DNA from: Paramarasmius palmivorus
Lineage: Eukaryota; Basidiomycota; Agaricomycetes; Agaricales; Marasmiaceae
Length of the DNA stretch: 64,000 nt
Direction: 5' to 3'
Assembly: GCA_037176845.1 (NCBI GenBank)
Contig: JAYKXP010000035.1
Coordinates: forward strand, 124,001 to 188,000
Shown here in pieces: positions 1 through 10,664 of the stretch. Position 1 is the stretch's first letter. Each line of letters begins with the position of its first letter. The position numbers were made by a program, and so were the translations under genes. The notes beneath the pieces are model-generated. The model saw only the letters and a list, made by a program, of their open reading frames with translations, searched no databases and was not told the origin of the DNA.

Positions 1-660
1 GACAAGCGAAATTTTACACCACCAACGGGAGAGCGGACAAGCTTGTTGAGGGTAATATTACCAATAATATGTCTGTGATTGGAGGCGAGTCTCTTCAGCT
101 CATATCCATTATCGTATCTTATACCTTTCCAGTAGCAGATGCAGATTCCTCTCACAATGTCGGGGGATCATCAGACATGACTCCTGCCGTCCCTGAGACT
201 CCAAGGCTCGGTTCTTCCGAATTCAAGACTGATAATTTCGGTAACAATTGTACGACAAATAACCATACTAGTCATCAAGGAGGTGATCAAATAACTCGCG
301 ACGAATTCCATGTGAAGACGTGTATTGACTGTTTGTCATAGCATCCATCAAAGGCGAACCTGGTGGGTCTTACCGTTTCGAGACAACAAACGGAGGCAAG
401 GCTAACACTACACGCAACGACGTCGATCGCGATACGGCGGCTTCAAGCAACGCCGATGCCACGCCCTCTAAAAGTATGTTAGTGAAGACATTCTTGGATT
501 CCACATCTCGTCAGCTGAGATATCATCAGATTTTAGGAGTGAACACGGCGGTGCTCAATACGAGTTCCAAACGAACAATATTAATGATGGCGATGGTAAT
601 TACACCATCAACGGGGAACGAGACGAGACCAATCAGGATATGCCCGACTTTGTACAGTAA
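1..660 (+). CDS. Asn/Gly/Thr-rich motif-repeat protein (copy A), 5' end outside window
   Basis: The reading frame is already open at base 3, so the start lies left of the window. Inferred exons are 1-84, 133-282, 342-473 and 530-660 (stop TAA). All three junctions are phase 1. The first intron (85-132) would use a GC donor (GCGAGT); the others use GTGATC and GTATGT. The protein repeats a motif seen in three other genes here: KFYTTNG followed by GNITNNMSVI, then a TDNFGNNCTTNNHTS stretch, YRFETTNGGKANTTRN, and YEFQTNNINDGDGNYTIN just before the end. No known catalytic domain, signal peptide or membrane segment is visible in the part present. The motif and intron positions match those at 8703-9536. 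Function is unknown; the family assignment rests on internal similarity only. Confidence 0.6.
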
Positions 661-834
661 TAATCGTTGTGAATTATTTCCAGTCTATCGAGTCAACATG
701 AGGATCTTGACACTCTGGGAACGGGTGGACATGGTGAACCACTTCAGGATTCATTAATAAAGGAAAAGATGATTGAGATATCGTTGAAACGAGAAGTTGT
801 AGGCATAGGAGGTTTACAGGTACCTGAAGGTGAT
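661..834. other. Convergent intergenic spacer
   Basis: This short spacer separates the stop codons of two convergent motif-repeat genes. No terminator-like structure or reading frame is evident. Confidence 0.5.
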
Positions 835-1615
835 CTATAATACCAAGTCTGAATACGGTCCGCCTTCCTTGGAGTAGGGAGGCGGAGAATCTCCATTCTT
901 AATAGATTGGATTCCTGTGTCCAGATAACGATTCAAGATAAAATAAAGTACACCAGCCATGCCCACCAGCGAGATGATCATAGCGGGCGATCTCACGCCA
1001 GTGCCCGACACCAGGCTCAGACCTATGCAGGTAATTTGTCACAACGAGCGTTCATGCAGACAAGCGAAAGACTACCCACCTGCGATAACAAGGACACCCA
1101 CTCCCGTAGTCAACCAAACGGTCCTAGCTTGTCGTCTTCCCTGGTATTCCGCTTCTAGGCGGCCAATGGTGCTTGACGAGAGGTGAGCTGTTGTCTGGTC
1201 CGGGGAGTCTATATCTACTGTGTTAGTGCTTGTCAGCTGCAACTAAAGAAATCGGCGACGTACCGGCAATGTTCTCAACATGATTATATGATCCTTCATT
1301 TTCAGTCTGATAGTTGGCAGACGCACCGGAAGCCAGAGACGCTGGATGTACCTGTCCATTAGAGTTTTATGGGTGTAATGTATTTTACACATACCTCCAC
1401 CAATGCGCCCATTCTGAACCCTGTTGTGGTCGCCGCTATTGGCCGTGTCAAAACGTGTGTGTTCGGTAGCTCGTCCGTCTACCGTAGTCAGACGCATCAG
1501 TATGGCTGGCTGCAAAATCTACAGAAAATATCCTACTTCCGTTGTTGGTGGTGTTATTACTTCCTTTGTTTTTCGTGGTGAATGATCTTTGACCACGGCT
1601 CCCGGTGAGACCCAT
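835..1615 (-). CDS. Motif-repeat protein with C-terminal membrane anchor (copy D), 185 aa
   Basis: Inferred exons on the minus strand: 1615-1537, 1478-1395, 1341-1264, 1208-1080 and 1022-835. All four introns (53-58 nt) are phase 1 with GT-AG ends, and the lengths sum to an intact 186-codon frame. Each of the first three exons carries one motif: RSFTTKNKGSNNTTNN, TRFDTANSGDHNRVQN and ANYQTENEGSYNHVEN. The fourth starts a linker ending in basic residues (EYQGRRQAR). Two hydrophobic helices follow (WLTTGVGVLVIAGLSLV and AMIISLVGMAGVLYFIL), then a polar tail with PPPYSKE. This predicts a small two-helix membrane protein presenting the repeats, orientation unknown. Similarity to copies A, B and C is clear in the repeats; they lack the helices. 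It is convergent with copy A (stops 175 bp apart). Biological role unknown. Confidence 0.65.
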
Positions 1616-2540
1616 GCTTGAGAAAGAAGACGATGGTTGAAAAGCCCTTCACGGGAACTTTTGTCGAAAGTTAGTAAAGGGTGTTGGCAGTGAACGGGTT
1701 AAATATGATGAGAGACCCTCAACAACAACCAAGTGGTGTAGAAAGGCGAGGAAGCTCACCAGGTTCAGAGGTTCCTGGAGGCATTTGAAGAACCGACTTG
1801 GTCGCACGATTGTCGAGGAAATAAATGCATAGCTCTTTGACCGTTCCCATGATGCTATGGCCGATACGTGATTAGGGCGTCTATGCGATTGCTTCGCTTT
1901 GAAAAGAAGCACCGCGCGACTAGGCCAACGATTTCACATGTAAGGGTAAATACGAGGACCACACCCTTTTTCACCGCGTTTCCTTGAGTATTTGCTCAGA
2001 GCTCTAGACAATGAAGTTTGAATCGCGAATACTGGAGCATAATAGTACTTCCGAGGATGGATGACGAGGCAGTTCTTGTTCCTCACTCTGCTGTTGTGTA
2101 GTAAGATTTGAACCTTCCATAAGATAGAATAACTTCCAGAAAGAACCGACTTCCCATACAAAAACAGCTATGGTGGCACGGAAATCCATTTCAGGCTGCT
2201 TGCGATAACGAAGCATATCATGCCCTGAGCGTCAGCGTCTAGCCAGACAGATCTTCTTGACACATCGCTCGCTGTTCTTGTTAAGCGCGCGTGATTTGGC
2301 ATAGTATTCAAATCGACCAGAATCGATTCTTTCCGCGCACGTTGTAATCGGAAGAGCATAGAGGACAGCTTGAACGAGGACAATGATTTAGGGTACAAGC
2401 CATTGAGTAGGAAAAGAATACTCGCCTGTACATCTGCCGTTTCGAGGGACAAGTTCACTGCCTCGTAAATATGTCCATTTGCAGACCTATTGTTCTCTCA
2501 GAGAGACTCCTAAAGGCGTGGCTGTTGTTCCATCTTCGGT
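1616..2540. other. Region without a supported gene
   Basis: Several open frames of 70-96 codons exist on the minus strand, including one at 2168-2458 with a normal-looking composition. No chain of splice sites joining them was convincing and no family was recognised. Some may be exons continuing the frame at 2541-3173. Confidence 0.3.
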
Positions 2541-3173
2541 TCAAGTGGCACCGGTTCCTTGGAGAGTTCGAAAGGTTCGGGTGCGATGAGGCTGTAAGCC
2601 ATCAAGAAGCGCTGCGATTTCTTGGTACATCATAGAAATTTGGCTTAGACATAGCCCATTCGGATGTGTTGAGAGAAATATGAATGAAAATGAGAGTGCA
2701 CCCTCGTTGAGGATGGAGGAGTCTAGGAGAGTTTCAACGCTGATGTTGGTGACGAGGCAAACCGGACTTTCAAAATTCGATATCCGACGACGGGCGCCTC
2801 TACTCGGCAATAGATTCGGCTCAGGTATACTTTGCAGCATTGAGGGGCTAAGGAAGAGCCTAACGCGACCCGCTATTTTGTCATCGTCCACGAGGAGACA
2901 ACATTGCTTGGCTGTGCACCTTAGTATGAACGTATGGATCCATGTGTAGCCAGGTGTAGCCTTGCTTGGACGCGGTATTTGCCAAGAACATCCAAGTATG
3001 TGACGAAGATCAGGATTACCAGCGTCATCATCAAGGAAATATGCTGGGTCAACGGAAGGCTTTCCAGGGCTTTCCTGCACTTGGTAGGCAGGGTCGTATA
3101 GTTTCCTCGACTCGGGCGTCGGGGTGTCGGTATCTCCATGGGTATCGGTGATTAGCGTGATAAAAATCATCAT
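2541..3173 (-). CDS. Hypothetical protein, 210-codon open frame
   Basis: An uninterrupted frame starts at an ATG (3173) and ends at 2541. The N-terminal third contains DTDTPTPESRK and acidic stretches. The middle (CLLVDDDKIAGRVRLFL) and C-terminal part (SFIFLSTHPNGLCLSQ, MYQEIAALLDGL) look like a folded region. No family is recognised, and no signal peptide or membrane helix is clear. It is by far the longest frame in this stretch, which is the main support. The true gene may include introns or extend into the frames at 1650-2460, and part of the frame could be intron read-through. Confidence 0.3.
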   Translation of the reverse strand: MMIFITLITDTHGDTDTPTPESRKLYDPAYQVQESPGKPSVDPAYFLDDDAGNPDLRHILGCSWQIPRPSKATPGYTWIHTFILRCTAKQCCLLVDDDKIAGRVRLFLSPSMLQSIPEPNLLPSRGARRRISNFESPVCLVTNISVETLLDSSILNEGALSFSFIFLSTHPNGLCLSQISMMYQEIAALLDGLQPHRTRTFRTLQGTGAT

Positions 3174-3402
3174 CGGTATTCATAAACAGCGTGAGTAGAA
3201 AGAAATATTAAAGACAGACCGAATAGAAAGAGTTGGGAAAGAGCGGAAGGGGCGAGAGCACTATAGATACAACAGTAGTGAGAGTCTATGAGACGAAGCA
3301 AGATGATGATCTAACAGAGTAGATTCTAGATAGAGATAGACGATATTCAGGCCGTTATCGCTGGCGGCCTCCAGAATGGCCCTTTGGATACTAAGGAGAT
3401 AA

Positions 3403-4159
3403 TCAGATACTGCGGTCAAGTGTACATAACAAAATGTGCTTACGAGGCAGTTCAGTGGCCATTGCTTGCTCCAACACTCCTCTTACAACATCAACGTTCA
3501 TTAACCCACGCGCACACGCGACACCCAGCACACACGCGACCCAGTTCCTAGTTCCGTATTTCCCGTCTGGAGGTAAAAGGACCGGTACGTTCCAAGCGAT
3601 AGCTTCCAAGTGGCACCTCTCTTCAATCGTAAAACGTCCTAGATGGACGACGCTTATATTATCGGCGGGATAAAGGTTATTGCATTGTGTGAGAGGACCC
3701 CAGTTGATGAGGTGGTGGTGTCCCAGGCCAGATATGAGCTCGATGCACCGTGCAGCAGCTGGCTTGCCATGTCGATTGTGTACAACCCAACGTATAGCAT
3801 AGTGCCTGTCGTTGGGAGGCTTCAAGTGAGGATCAGGAGAGATCACGAGGTAGACGTCTTTTGGTGATGGATCTGCAGAAAAATTGAGAATCAAAGAATT
3901 TCCGTTCAAGGATAGGCCCCGCACCATCTGGCATTGACCAAGCATTATCTACAGGTCTTGGCTCCCATGCATCGTCCTTGTATCCAATCCCGAGTTGACT
4001 TGGAGGTAACCTGCTAAAGTATTTTTCTACACCTGCTGTAGATTTTGGAAAAACATGAACCACCTTTCCGTTTGGTGGCAGAGGCAGAGGAGCAGTTGCG
4101 ATATCTGGGGACAAGAGATGATAGTAGCAGTCAATAGGGAGTTGGGGAAGAAGATCCAT
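3403..4159 (-). CDS. Hypothetical protein, 234 aa, two exons
   Basis: Exon 1 is 4159-3925 and exon 2 is 3872-3403. The 52-nt intron (donor GTGCGG, acceptor TTTCTGCAG) is phase 1, and the joined frame is exact (235 + 470 nt). The first exon reads DLLPQLPIDCYYHLLSP and GKVVHVFPKSTAGVEKYF. The second has YAIRWVVHNRHGKPAAARC, a GRFTIEERCHLEAIAWNVP stretch and a C-terminal helix RGLMNVDVVRGVLEQAM. There is no signal peptide, membrane helix or recognised catalytic motif. It is probably a soluble protein of unknown function. The next gene starts on the opposite strand a few hundred bases away, so the two may share a promoter. Confidence 0.55.
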
Positions 4160-4427
4160 CGACTGTGATGAGTAGCAGAAAATGGGAGGCGCGGGAAACC
4201 CTAATCCTGCCCCGAGAAACCCTAAATTGTTTAGTTCTCACGCTGTGCCGTACCCGCCGTGTGCATCGTTGGTCAACAATATCTCTCGAACCACCACCAC
4301 GACGATGCCGTCCAATCGGCCCCAGCTCATTCTACAGCCCTCTGTCAATACTACGACGTACGTATTGCTCTTTTGCTCATCGTTAGAGACGATGTTGACG
4401 CTCTTTTGAACCCTTTTAGAGTGGTGA

Positions 4428-7400
4428 CGACAACGACGACGAACAACAACCTACGCGCCCATTACCTTGCCTGCTCTCCCAGCACCATCATCTCCGAAAG
4501 ATCCCAAAAGCTATCCTTTGCTCCATGCATCATTACCAGCATCCTTGAGGAATATTCCTTTAACCTTTCCTGGCGGTGCACGCGCGACTTTGCGTGATGC
4601 CACCGACGATGACCAAGAGAGCGGGAATGCAATGCAGGAAGAACAAGAGCTCGCGTTTGGGAAAGGGTGGCGGATGTTGAGGAGGGATGAAGACAGCGAG
4701 ACGGCCAAGGTGATTGGGCTTGCAGAAGCCTTAGAAAGATACAGCAAGAAACGCGAACACGACGATGTTGATGAAGATCCGTATGATGAAGACAGGATGC
4801 AAGGTGTTGAATCGACTGTTGTCGGCGAGGATCAGTCGATGGCACCGCCTAGGAAGAAGGCGAGGGGCACCCCATCGTCTCCGACGGCTTCAACAACCGC
4901 ACAACAAGCAGCACCAATCTCACCCTTACCTTCACCTCATGGATCCCCGCCACCCCCGGATAATTTATGGACAGTACCTCTTCCTACACCTCATCAACCT
5001 CAGCCGCCGATGCCACTCAACATTCCTCAAACTCATACGCAGACGCAGACAGTGTCGACCACGCCTCCATTCCAGCCAGACCTATCATTAACGACATTGC
5101 TTACGCTACCCACCCTTCTTAATCATTTCGTTTCGCTTCCCGCACCAGTTCAATCACACTTCCTGCTCACACTCCTTCGGCATTCACCTCTACCCGTCTT
5201 GCGAACACTGCATTCCGTACTAGAGCCGACCCTCGCACGGGACTTTCTTACACTTTTGCCACCTGAGCTGGTATCCCATGTTCTCAGCTTCTTGCCTTTT
5301 CAGACCCTTGTGCGTATGACACGGGTCAGCCGAGCATGGAAAGAGATTGTTGATGGTGACGGAATGCTCTGGCGAGAGCTGTTAAAGCGAGGGAAAATTT
5401 GGTATGGTGGTGAGAGCGAGGCGGCGTTTGAACGATTCCTCATCAAACGACGAAAACGAATCGGTTCCATCGCCGCTCCTTCAACTACATATCATAGCGT
5501 AACACAAGCGGAAACAACGGCTCGAGAGGCTTATCCCTCACCGAGAAACTCTACTGTTGTATTACCTGGTACTGGAGGTGGACGTCATGTGCCTACGCCC
5601 ATCACACCCACACATTCACATTCCCACCAACAAACTAAAGCGGCATTTGCTGTGATGCCGTTGCGGCCACCTCATCCTTACAAGATCCTGTACAAATCGC
5701 GACACCTCACTCGAACCAAATGGATGAATAATCCTAATCCGAGACATATTTCTTTCCCTGCGCATGGACATTCGGTAGTGACATGCTTGATCTTTGCGTC
5801 GGTGCCTAATACTTTGTTTGGTGGTCGGGAGAATGAGGGCGGTACAACGAGAATTATATCCGCGTCTGATGACCACTGTATTCATGTGTACGACCCTCGG
5901 ACAGGCAAGCTGGAGATGAGGCTTGAAGGGCACGAAGGCGGTGTTTGGGCATTGGCGGCTAGTGGTGGCTTGTTGGTAAGTGGAAGCACAGATAGGACGG
6001 TGAGGATCTGGGACTTGACGGGGACGTCTGGTGACGCGGAGGCGGAGATGGAAGAGGAAGAAGTTGAAGAGGTGGTCAAGAAGACGAGGGGAAAGAGTAA
6101 GGGAAAGGATAAAGGGAGAGGTGCTGGTGCTGGTACTTCTGCTAGTGGAAGCGGTAGTCGGAGCACCAGCTTGAAGGGAAGGTGCATGCATGTCTTTGGT
6201 GGACATACATCTACTGTCCGATGCTTGGCTATCGTCAAACCTGAGTGGGTAGATGTCGAGTACCCTATTGAAGGTACGGTCTTGTGTTTCCATTTCCTCG
6301 TAGAATGACTGGCTAAAGTCTGATGGCAGATTGCACAAAAACTACTCCCTCAACGACCCCTAAGATTACTCGTCGGGAGAAATGGCCAAAACGACCGCTT
6401 ATCGTTACTGGCTCCAGGGACCACTCATTACGTGTATGGACTCTACCCAGAAAAGGTGAAGAGGAATACAAATGTTACTCACCTGGTGGGCGAGGTGCAG
6501 ATGGGGAGCCCATTGGTGAAAATGATGTTTGTGTAAGTGCCACGTATATTGGGCCTGGTAGAACATCGAAGATTGATGTTTTACAGGACGCCGACGAGAA
6601 CCCATATCACCTGCTTCATCTTGAAGGACATGACCACGCTGTTCGAGCGCTAGCAGCTAGAGGACGGACGCTTGTTTCCGGAAGTTATGACTGTACTGTC
6701 CGTGTATGGGACATAGTTGAGGGCGTGTGTAGATGGGTTTTGGTCGGGCATACACAGAAAGGTATACATTTGAGATACTTTCTGTTCCGGTTTAGATTGC
6801 TGACTTCCATTTTAGTATACTCTGTCGTTCTCGACCCAGCTCGTAATCAGACTATGTCTGGCTCCATGGATGGCACCGTCAGAATATGGTCAACCTCCCT
6901 CGGAACATGTCTCCACGTTCTCAACGGACATACCTCTCTTGTTGGCCTACTCGGTCTGTCGCCTACGCATCTTGTCTCTGCAGCGGCAGACTCGACATTG
7001 CGAATCTGGGATCCGGACAATGGAGAACTCAAGCACGTTTTGGCAGCCCACACTGGTGCTATAACCTGCTTCCAGCACGACGAGTTCAAAGTCGTCAGCG
7101 GAAGCGATGGCACGTTGAAGGTTTGGGATTTGAGAGGCTGGGAAGACGGTGCTGGTGGTTCCAATGCCAATATCAATGTCAATCTGGCTGCACCAGTTCC
7201 TGTAGCTGGTAATGCACCTCTTGGTTTCGGACCTGCCGGAGGAGTAGGCGTCGCGGGTGCTGCTCCAGCTGCGGGTGCCGCAGGCATACCGGCCGCTGCG
7301 ATGCTTCCCGTCCCCGGTGCTGGTGCACCCAATCCCAACGGAACTGCAGGCATGGCTGTCAGAGACCTGCTGACAGGTATCACGAACGTGTGGCAGGTTG

Positions 7401-8300
7401 CGTTTGAGGGAAGGTGGTGTGTCGCAGCCAGCAACAGAAATGATCAAACAGTCCTTGACATTTGGGACTTTGGTAGAGCGGATGGGGACGTCGACATTTC
7501 TTCGTCGATGGGCGAGGAAGGTAATGTGGCTGGTGTTGATAGGGAAGATGATGGTGCAGGAGGCTTGGGTGGCAGCGGTGGAAATGGCGGAGAGGAGTAT
7601 GGTGATGAAGACGGTGTCAATGAAGAAGGTTGGATTGGTGAGCCTCCAGGTGGAATGTATGATGAGGGAGAAGACTCGGAGGTGGATGATAGTGGCGACG
7701 AGGACGATGACCGTGGAAGACTTCGGTACCCCGAGGAGGATAGCATGGACAACGACTGTAGGGATGCGGAGTATGCCCTAATGGAGCAGGATTATCTCGG
7801 AGTGCCAGTAGATGAAGACGCTGAGATGTTTGGACGCTCCCAATCTCCCAGATCCTACACAAGTGCTGGCACAACCGGAAACGACAGCGACTTCGATACC
7901 GGATTAAGTGTAGGCACTAGTTCCAAGGCAAGGCAAAAGGCACCAAATCGAGTACCAAGTGGGGGCAGTAGCGGAAAACGGCCTGCGGCCACAAAGCACC
8001 GCCGACAACAGATGAATGTTGTCGATGAGGACGAGGAAATGATCATCGCAGGCACTGCCACTGTCGGTAACGCTCTCCGACTCCTCATCCCAGCAACAAC
8101 GCGGCACATCCACATCTACAGCAATTCACGTCGAGAGTGATTCAGAAGGTATTCCGCCCCTGGAAAGCGAAGCACACGTGGTACCTCTAGAAGGAGCGCT
8201 ACAGATGAAGCCTCGGGAAGCAGTTCCCGTACAAAAGAAAGTACATCAAGGAGGAGGAAGTGGTTGTGATCTGTATTCTTGTTACCCTCCTGGGTTCTAG
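4428..8300 (+). CDS. CDC4: F-box/WD40-repeat protein, Cdc4-like substrate receptor of an SCF ubiquitin ligase
   Basis: An F-box (LLPPELVSHVLSFLPFQTLV, near 5255-5370) is followed by a WD40 propeller from about 5740 to 7490. Repeats end in forms such as GSTDRTVRIWD, GSYDCTVRVWD, GSMDGTVRIW and AADSTLRIWD. A basic low-complexity insert (6040-6170) splits the first repeats, as in many fungal Cdc4 proteins. Family knowledge: the F-box binds Skp1 and the propeller recruits phosphorylated substrates for ubiquitination in the nucleus. Introns at 6274-6329 and 6762-6815 are well supported (phase 1). The C-terminal tail is acidic then basic. Both ends are uncertain. The frame is open from 4428 without an ATG (first in-frame ATG 4632; a possible first exon starts at 4305 with donor GTACGT at 4358 but joins in the wrong phase). 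At the 3' end an intron 8067-8121 leads to stop 8300, while read-through stops at 8140. Confidence 0.8.
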
Positions 8301-8702
8301 ACTTTTTTTTCTATTTTTCTCTGTACTTTCCCACTCCAGTCACTCTTTGATGTTTTTGATCTCCCACTGTCATTTCGTTTCTGCGCAATTTCGTTTCTTT
8401 TTCTCGTATCAGTCCGGAATACATATCACGTCTTCGTTCATCCATATATCTATGTTCAGTCTCCGTCTACCTCCTCTGTTGCAATACGTACTTATAATGC
8501 AGTAATAGTAAAGATGATACACTGAGACTCATTACCCTTAATGTTCGAGTCCTTCCTGTCGTTGACTGTACTACTGGCTAGATTTAGCTAACCAATTGGC
8601 CAAGAGTCCTCGCAATCGATGCTGAGTAAGTATGGTGCATCACGTCGAATCCCAACATAATATCACAAATCCACTGCCTCCGCCTGATGGACCTTCGGAA
8701 AA
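8301..8702. other. Convergent intergenic region
   Basis: This stretch lies between two convergent genes. It includes a T-rich tract (about 8300-8420) typical of a fungal 3' UTR of the upstream gene. No coding frame is supported. Confidence 0.4.
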
Positions 8703-9536
8703 TCAACCATTCTTGGTGACATTGCCGTCCCCTCTATTCGTAGTGCGGAAAGAATACGAAGAAGACGCGCCCTCTATCTCCATGCTGCTGTGATCTTTGT
8801 CGAAAACAGTCATTAGTAGCGTGTCCTATTGCATGGGAAAGAATGCTTACCCTCCACAAACGGTCCTCTGAAGAACTCCACTACGTATTGAACGATACTC
8901 TTGGAGTGGACAACTTCTTGATCATTATACGTTGCGTGGCCAGAGCCATCGTTGCGAGTCACAAAGACGTGACTTGTCCGAGGATTTCCTCGAATCTCCA
9001 CTATAGAAGAGATCAATGCGCAACTCAAGCTTTTAGAATTTAACCTCCGTACCTTTTCCATACCGGGCATGATTGTTGGTGACATGGTCGCGCCCATAAT
9101 TCTCAGTGATGTAGGCCGAGGAACAATTTGTTTCAAAAACATATCCCAACCCGCTGTTCTTTGGAGCTCGAATCTTCTTGCCGTATGAGATCTCTCCTGC
9201 AAAGCCGATAGGGATAAATACAGCGAAGAAACGCAAGGCACAAACAGAAGCTCACCTGGAATCACAGATTGATTATTGGTGATATTTCGACATCCTGTGT
9301 TGCGGGTAATATACCGATCCAATGCTTGGAGTGCGATAACACGGTTGATTTGCGTGATGTTCAATACGTTTCAAGGCTATCGCGTGATGAGTGAAATGTT
9401 TAACGTGCAAAAAAGACCGCCCCCTACTTTTTGGGTCGACAACGACAGAGCCCTTATTGACGACGGTCCCCGACGGGGCCTCCGTAACGATGTTGAATGT
9501 GTTCGACGATGAGCTTCGTGAACTGGAGTAGCTCAT
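8703..9536 (-). CDS. Motif-repeat protein (copy B), 187 aa, five exons
   Basis: Inferred exons: 9536-9428, 9324-9256, 9196-9053, 9000-8851 and 8794-8703. All four introns are phase 1 and the coding sum is exactly 188 codons. The protein starts with a Ser-rich leader, then NTFNIVTEAPSGTVVN, RYITRNTGCRNITNNQSVI, YITENYGRDHVTNNH, SHVFVTRNDGSGHATYND and the terminal SYSFRTTNRGDGNVTKNG. These are variants of one motif with a hydrophobic/aromatic residue, T or V, then N-x-G and N-x-T-x-N. There is no membrane helix or signal peptide, so it is probably cytosolic. The NITNNxSVI block and its following intron match copy A, marking recent shared ancestry. Function unknown; repetitive Asn/Gly/Thr strands suggest a beta-rich or self-assembling fold, but that is inference. 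Confidence 0.65.
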
Positions 9537-10032
9537 AGGTTCATCTTCAAAGGCATTGAGTATGACAACAGGACGACGCAGAGCTCGATGTCACTTACAT
9601 GAGTCGCTTGGGACATAGTAGGTGCGCCGCCATTGTGGTTCGAGGGAGAGTTGTTGACTTCCTCCAACCTGCTTGGATGGTTTTATACTTCGATACGCTT
9701 GTGCTGCGTAAAAGTATGCCGGGTGACGGCGTCCTCTGAGTAAGGAAGAGAGGTCATGCCGAATCGAGCCTAAGTCTAAAACGGATTCTCGTACCACAAA
9801 AAAAGTCTAAAACGGATCCATAGCAACATTTCTCCAGTCGGTCTTGGTTGGAATCCGACATGGAGTCTTCATGAGTCACCGAATCTTTGAGAAGGCTTTG
9901 AGTAAGAAGCCCGTTTTCGAAGTAAGGTCCAGGATGACATCATTGATCAGGTTGAAACTTTGATTCCATCCTGAGTCAGAGTGATGCTCCAGTAGAGTGG
10001 GAATCAGGAGGCAAAACGGTACCAAGATCTTT

Positions 10033-10664
10033 CTAATCATTTCTAGTACCATCCCCATCACCAATGTTTGTAGCCTTGAATGGGTTCATCTCATCAACCA
10101 AATCTGTCGTTTCATCCATCGAAGATAAACCATCTAGAGAGGTATCGATAATACTGACAACGTTCCGAACAAGGTAAAGTAATTGCTGAGCCCTGCAGTA
10201 ACATCAGGAAATAATCTGTTAGGTTCTGTTAGTAGATGCGCTTTGAAGAATGGGGGAAAGCACAACACATCGACCATATCTTAAATTGTTCTGTTCGCCT
10301 ATACCTCTAGCTGGCCGGATGGATATGCTGGACTACAGTGAAACCGTTGACCTCGCGCTTCAACAAGAATGTTCACCGAACAAACCGCACTTGCTCAGAT
10401 CTTCCTTTGTCTCTACTTTCCAGGATATCGGTGGTGATAGTGGTGTTAGAACAATGACGGAAGCGAGACGCACCAAGCGGTATAACGGATGCATTATTCG
10501 TTCCAATGTCTTTTCCTCGGTTGGCTGTGTATCGGTTCCAGAGGGCTGATCTGTAGGAATGTCGGGTTAGATGGTCAGGGTACGTCAAACGTTACGACCA
10601 ACCTTCCCAATCCAGATAACTTACAGCTATTGTTCGTTGTATGATATGTTCTGAAAGTGTTCAT
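10033..10664 (-). CDS. Motif-repeat protein (copy C), possibly degenerate
   Basis: Exon 1 begins at ATG 10664 with NTFRTYHTTNN and ends at a GTAAGT donor (phase 1). Exon 2 (acceptor CAG, start near 10540) reads NRYTANRGKDIGTNNASVI, closely matching the NITNNQSVI exon of copy B, and ends at a GTGCGT donor, phase 1. The last exon ends FKATNIGDGDGTRND at stop 10033, matching the C-termini of copies A and B. Before it lies a stretch reading LYLVRNVVSIIDTSLDG after a TGCAG acceptor. The middle exon(s) between about 10440 and 10180 could not be joined cleanly: one candidate exon stops early. It may therefore be a decaying copy or have introns missed here. The neighbouring copy B is on the same strand. 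Confidence 0.45.

Noticed and set aside
5616..6338. 240-codon open frame on the minus strand
   Set aside because: It overlaps conserved WD40 coding sequence on the plus strand and has no family features; a shadow frame.
6847..7434. 195-codon Ala/Pro-rich frame on the minus strand
   Set aside because: Antisense of the Gly/Ala-rich WD40 region; composition follows from the sense codons.
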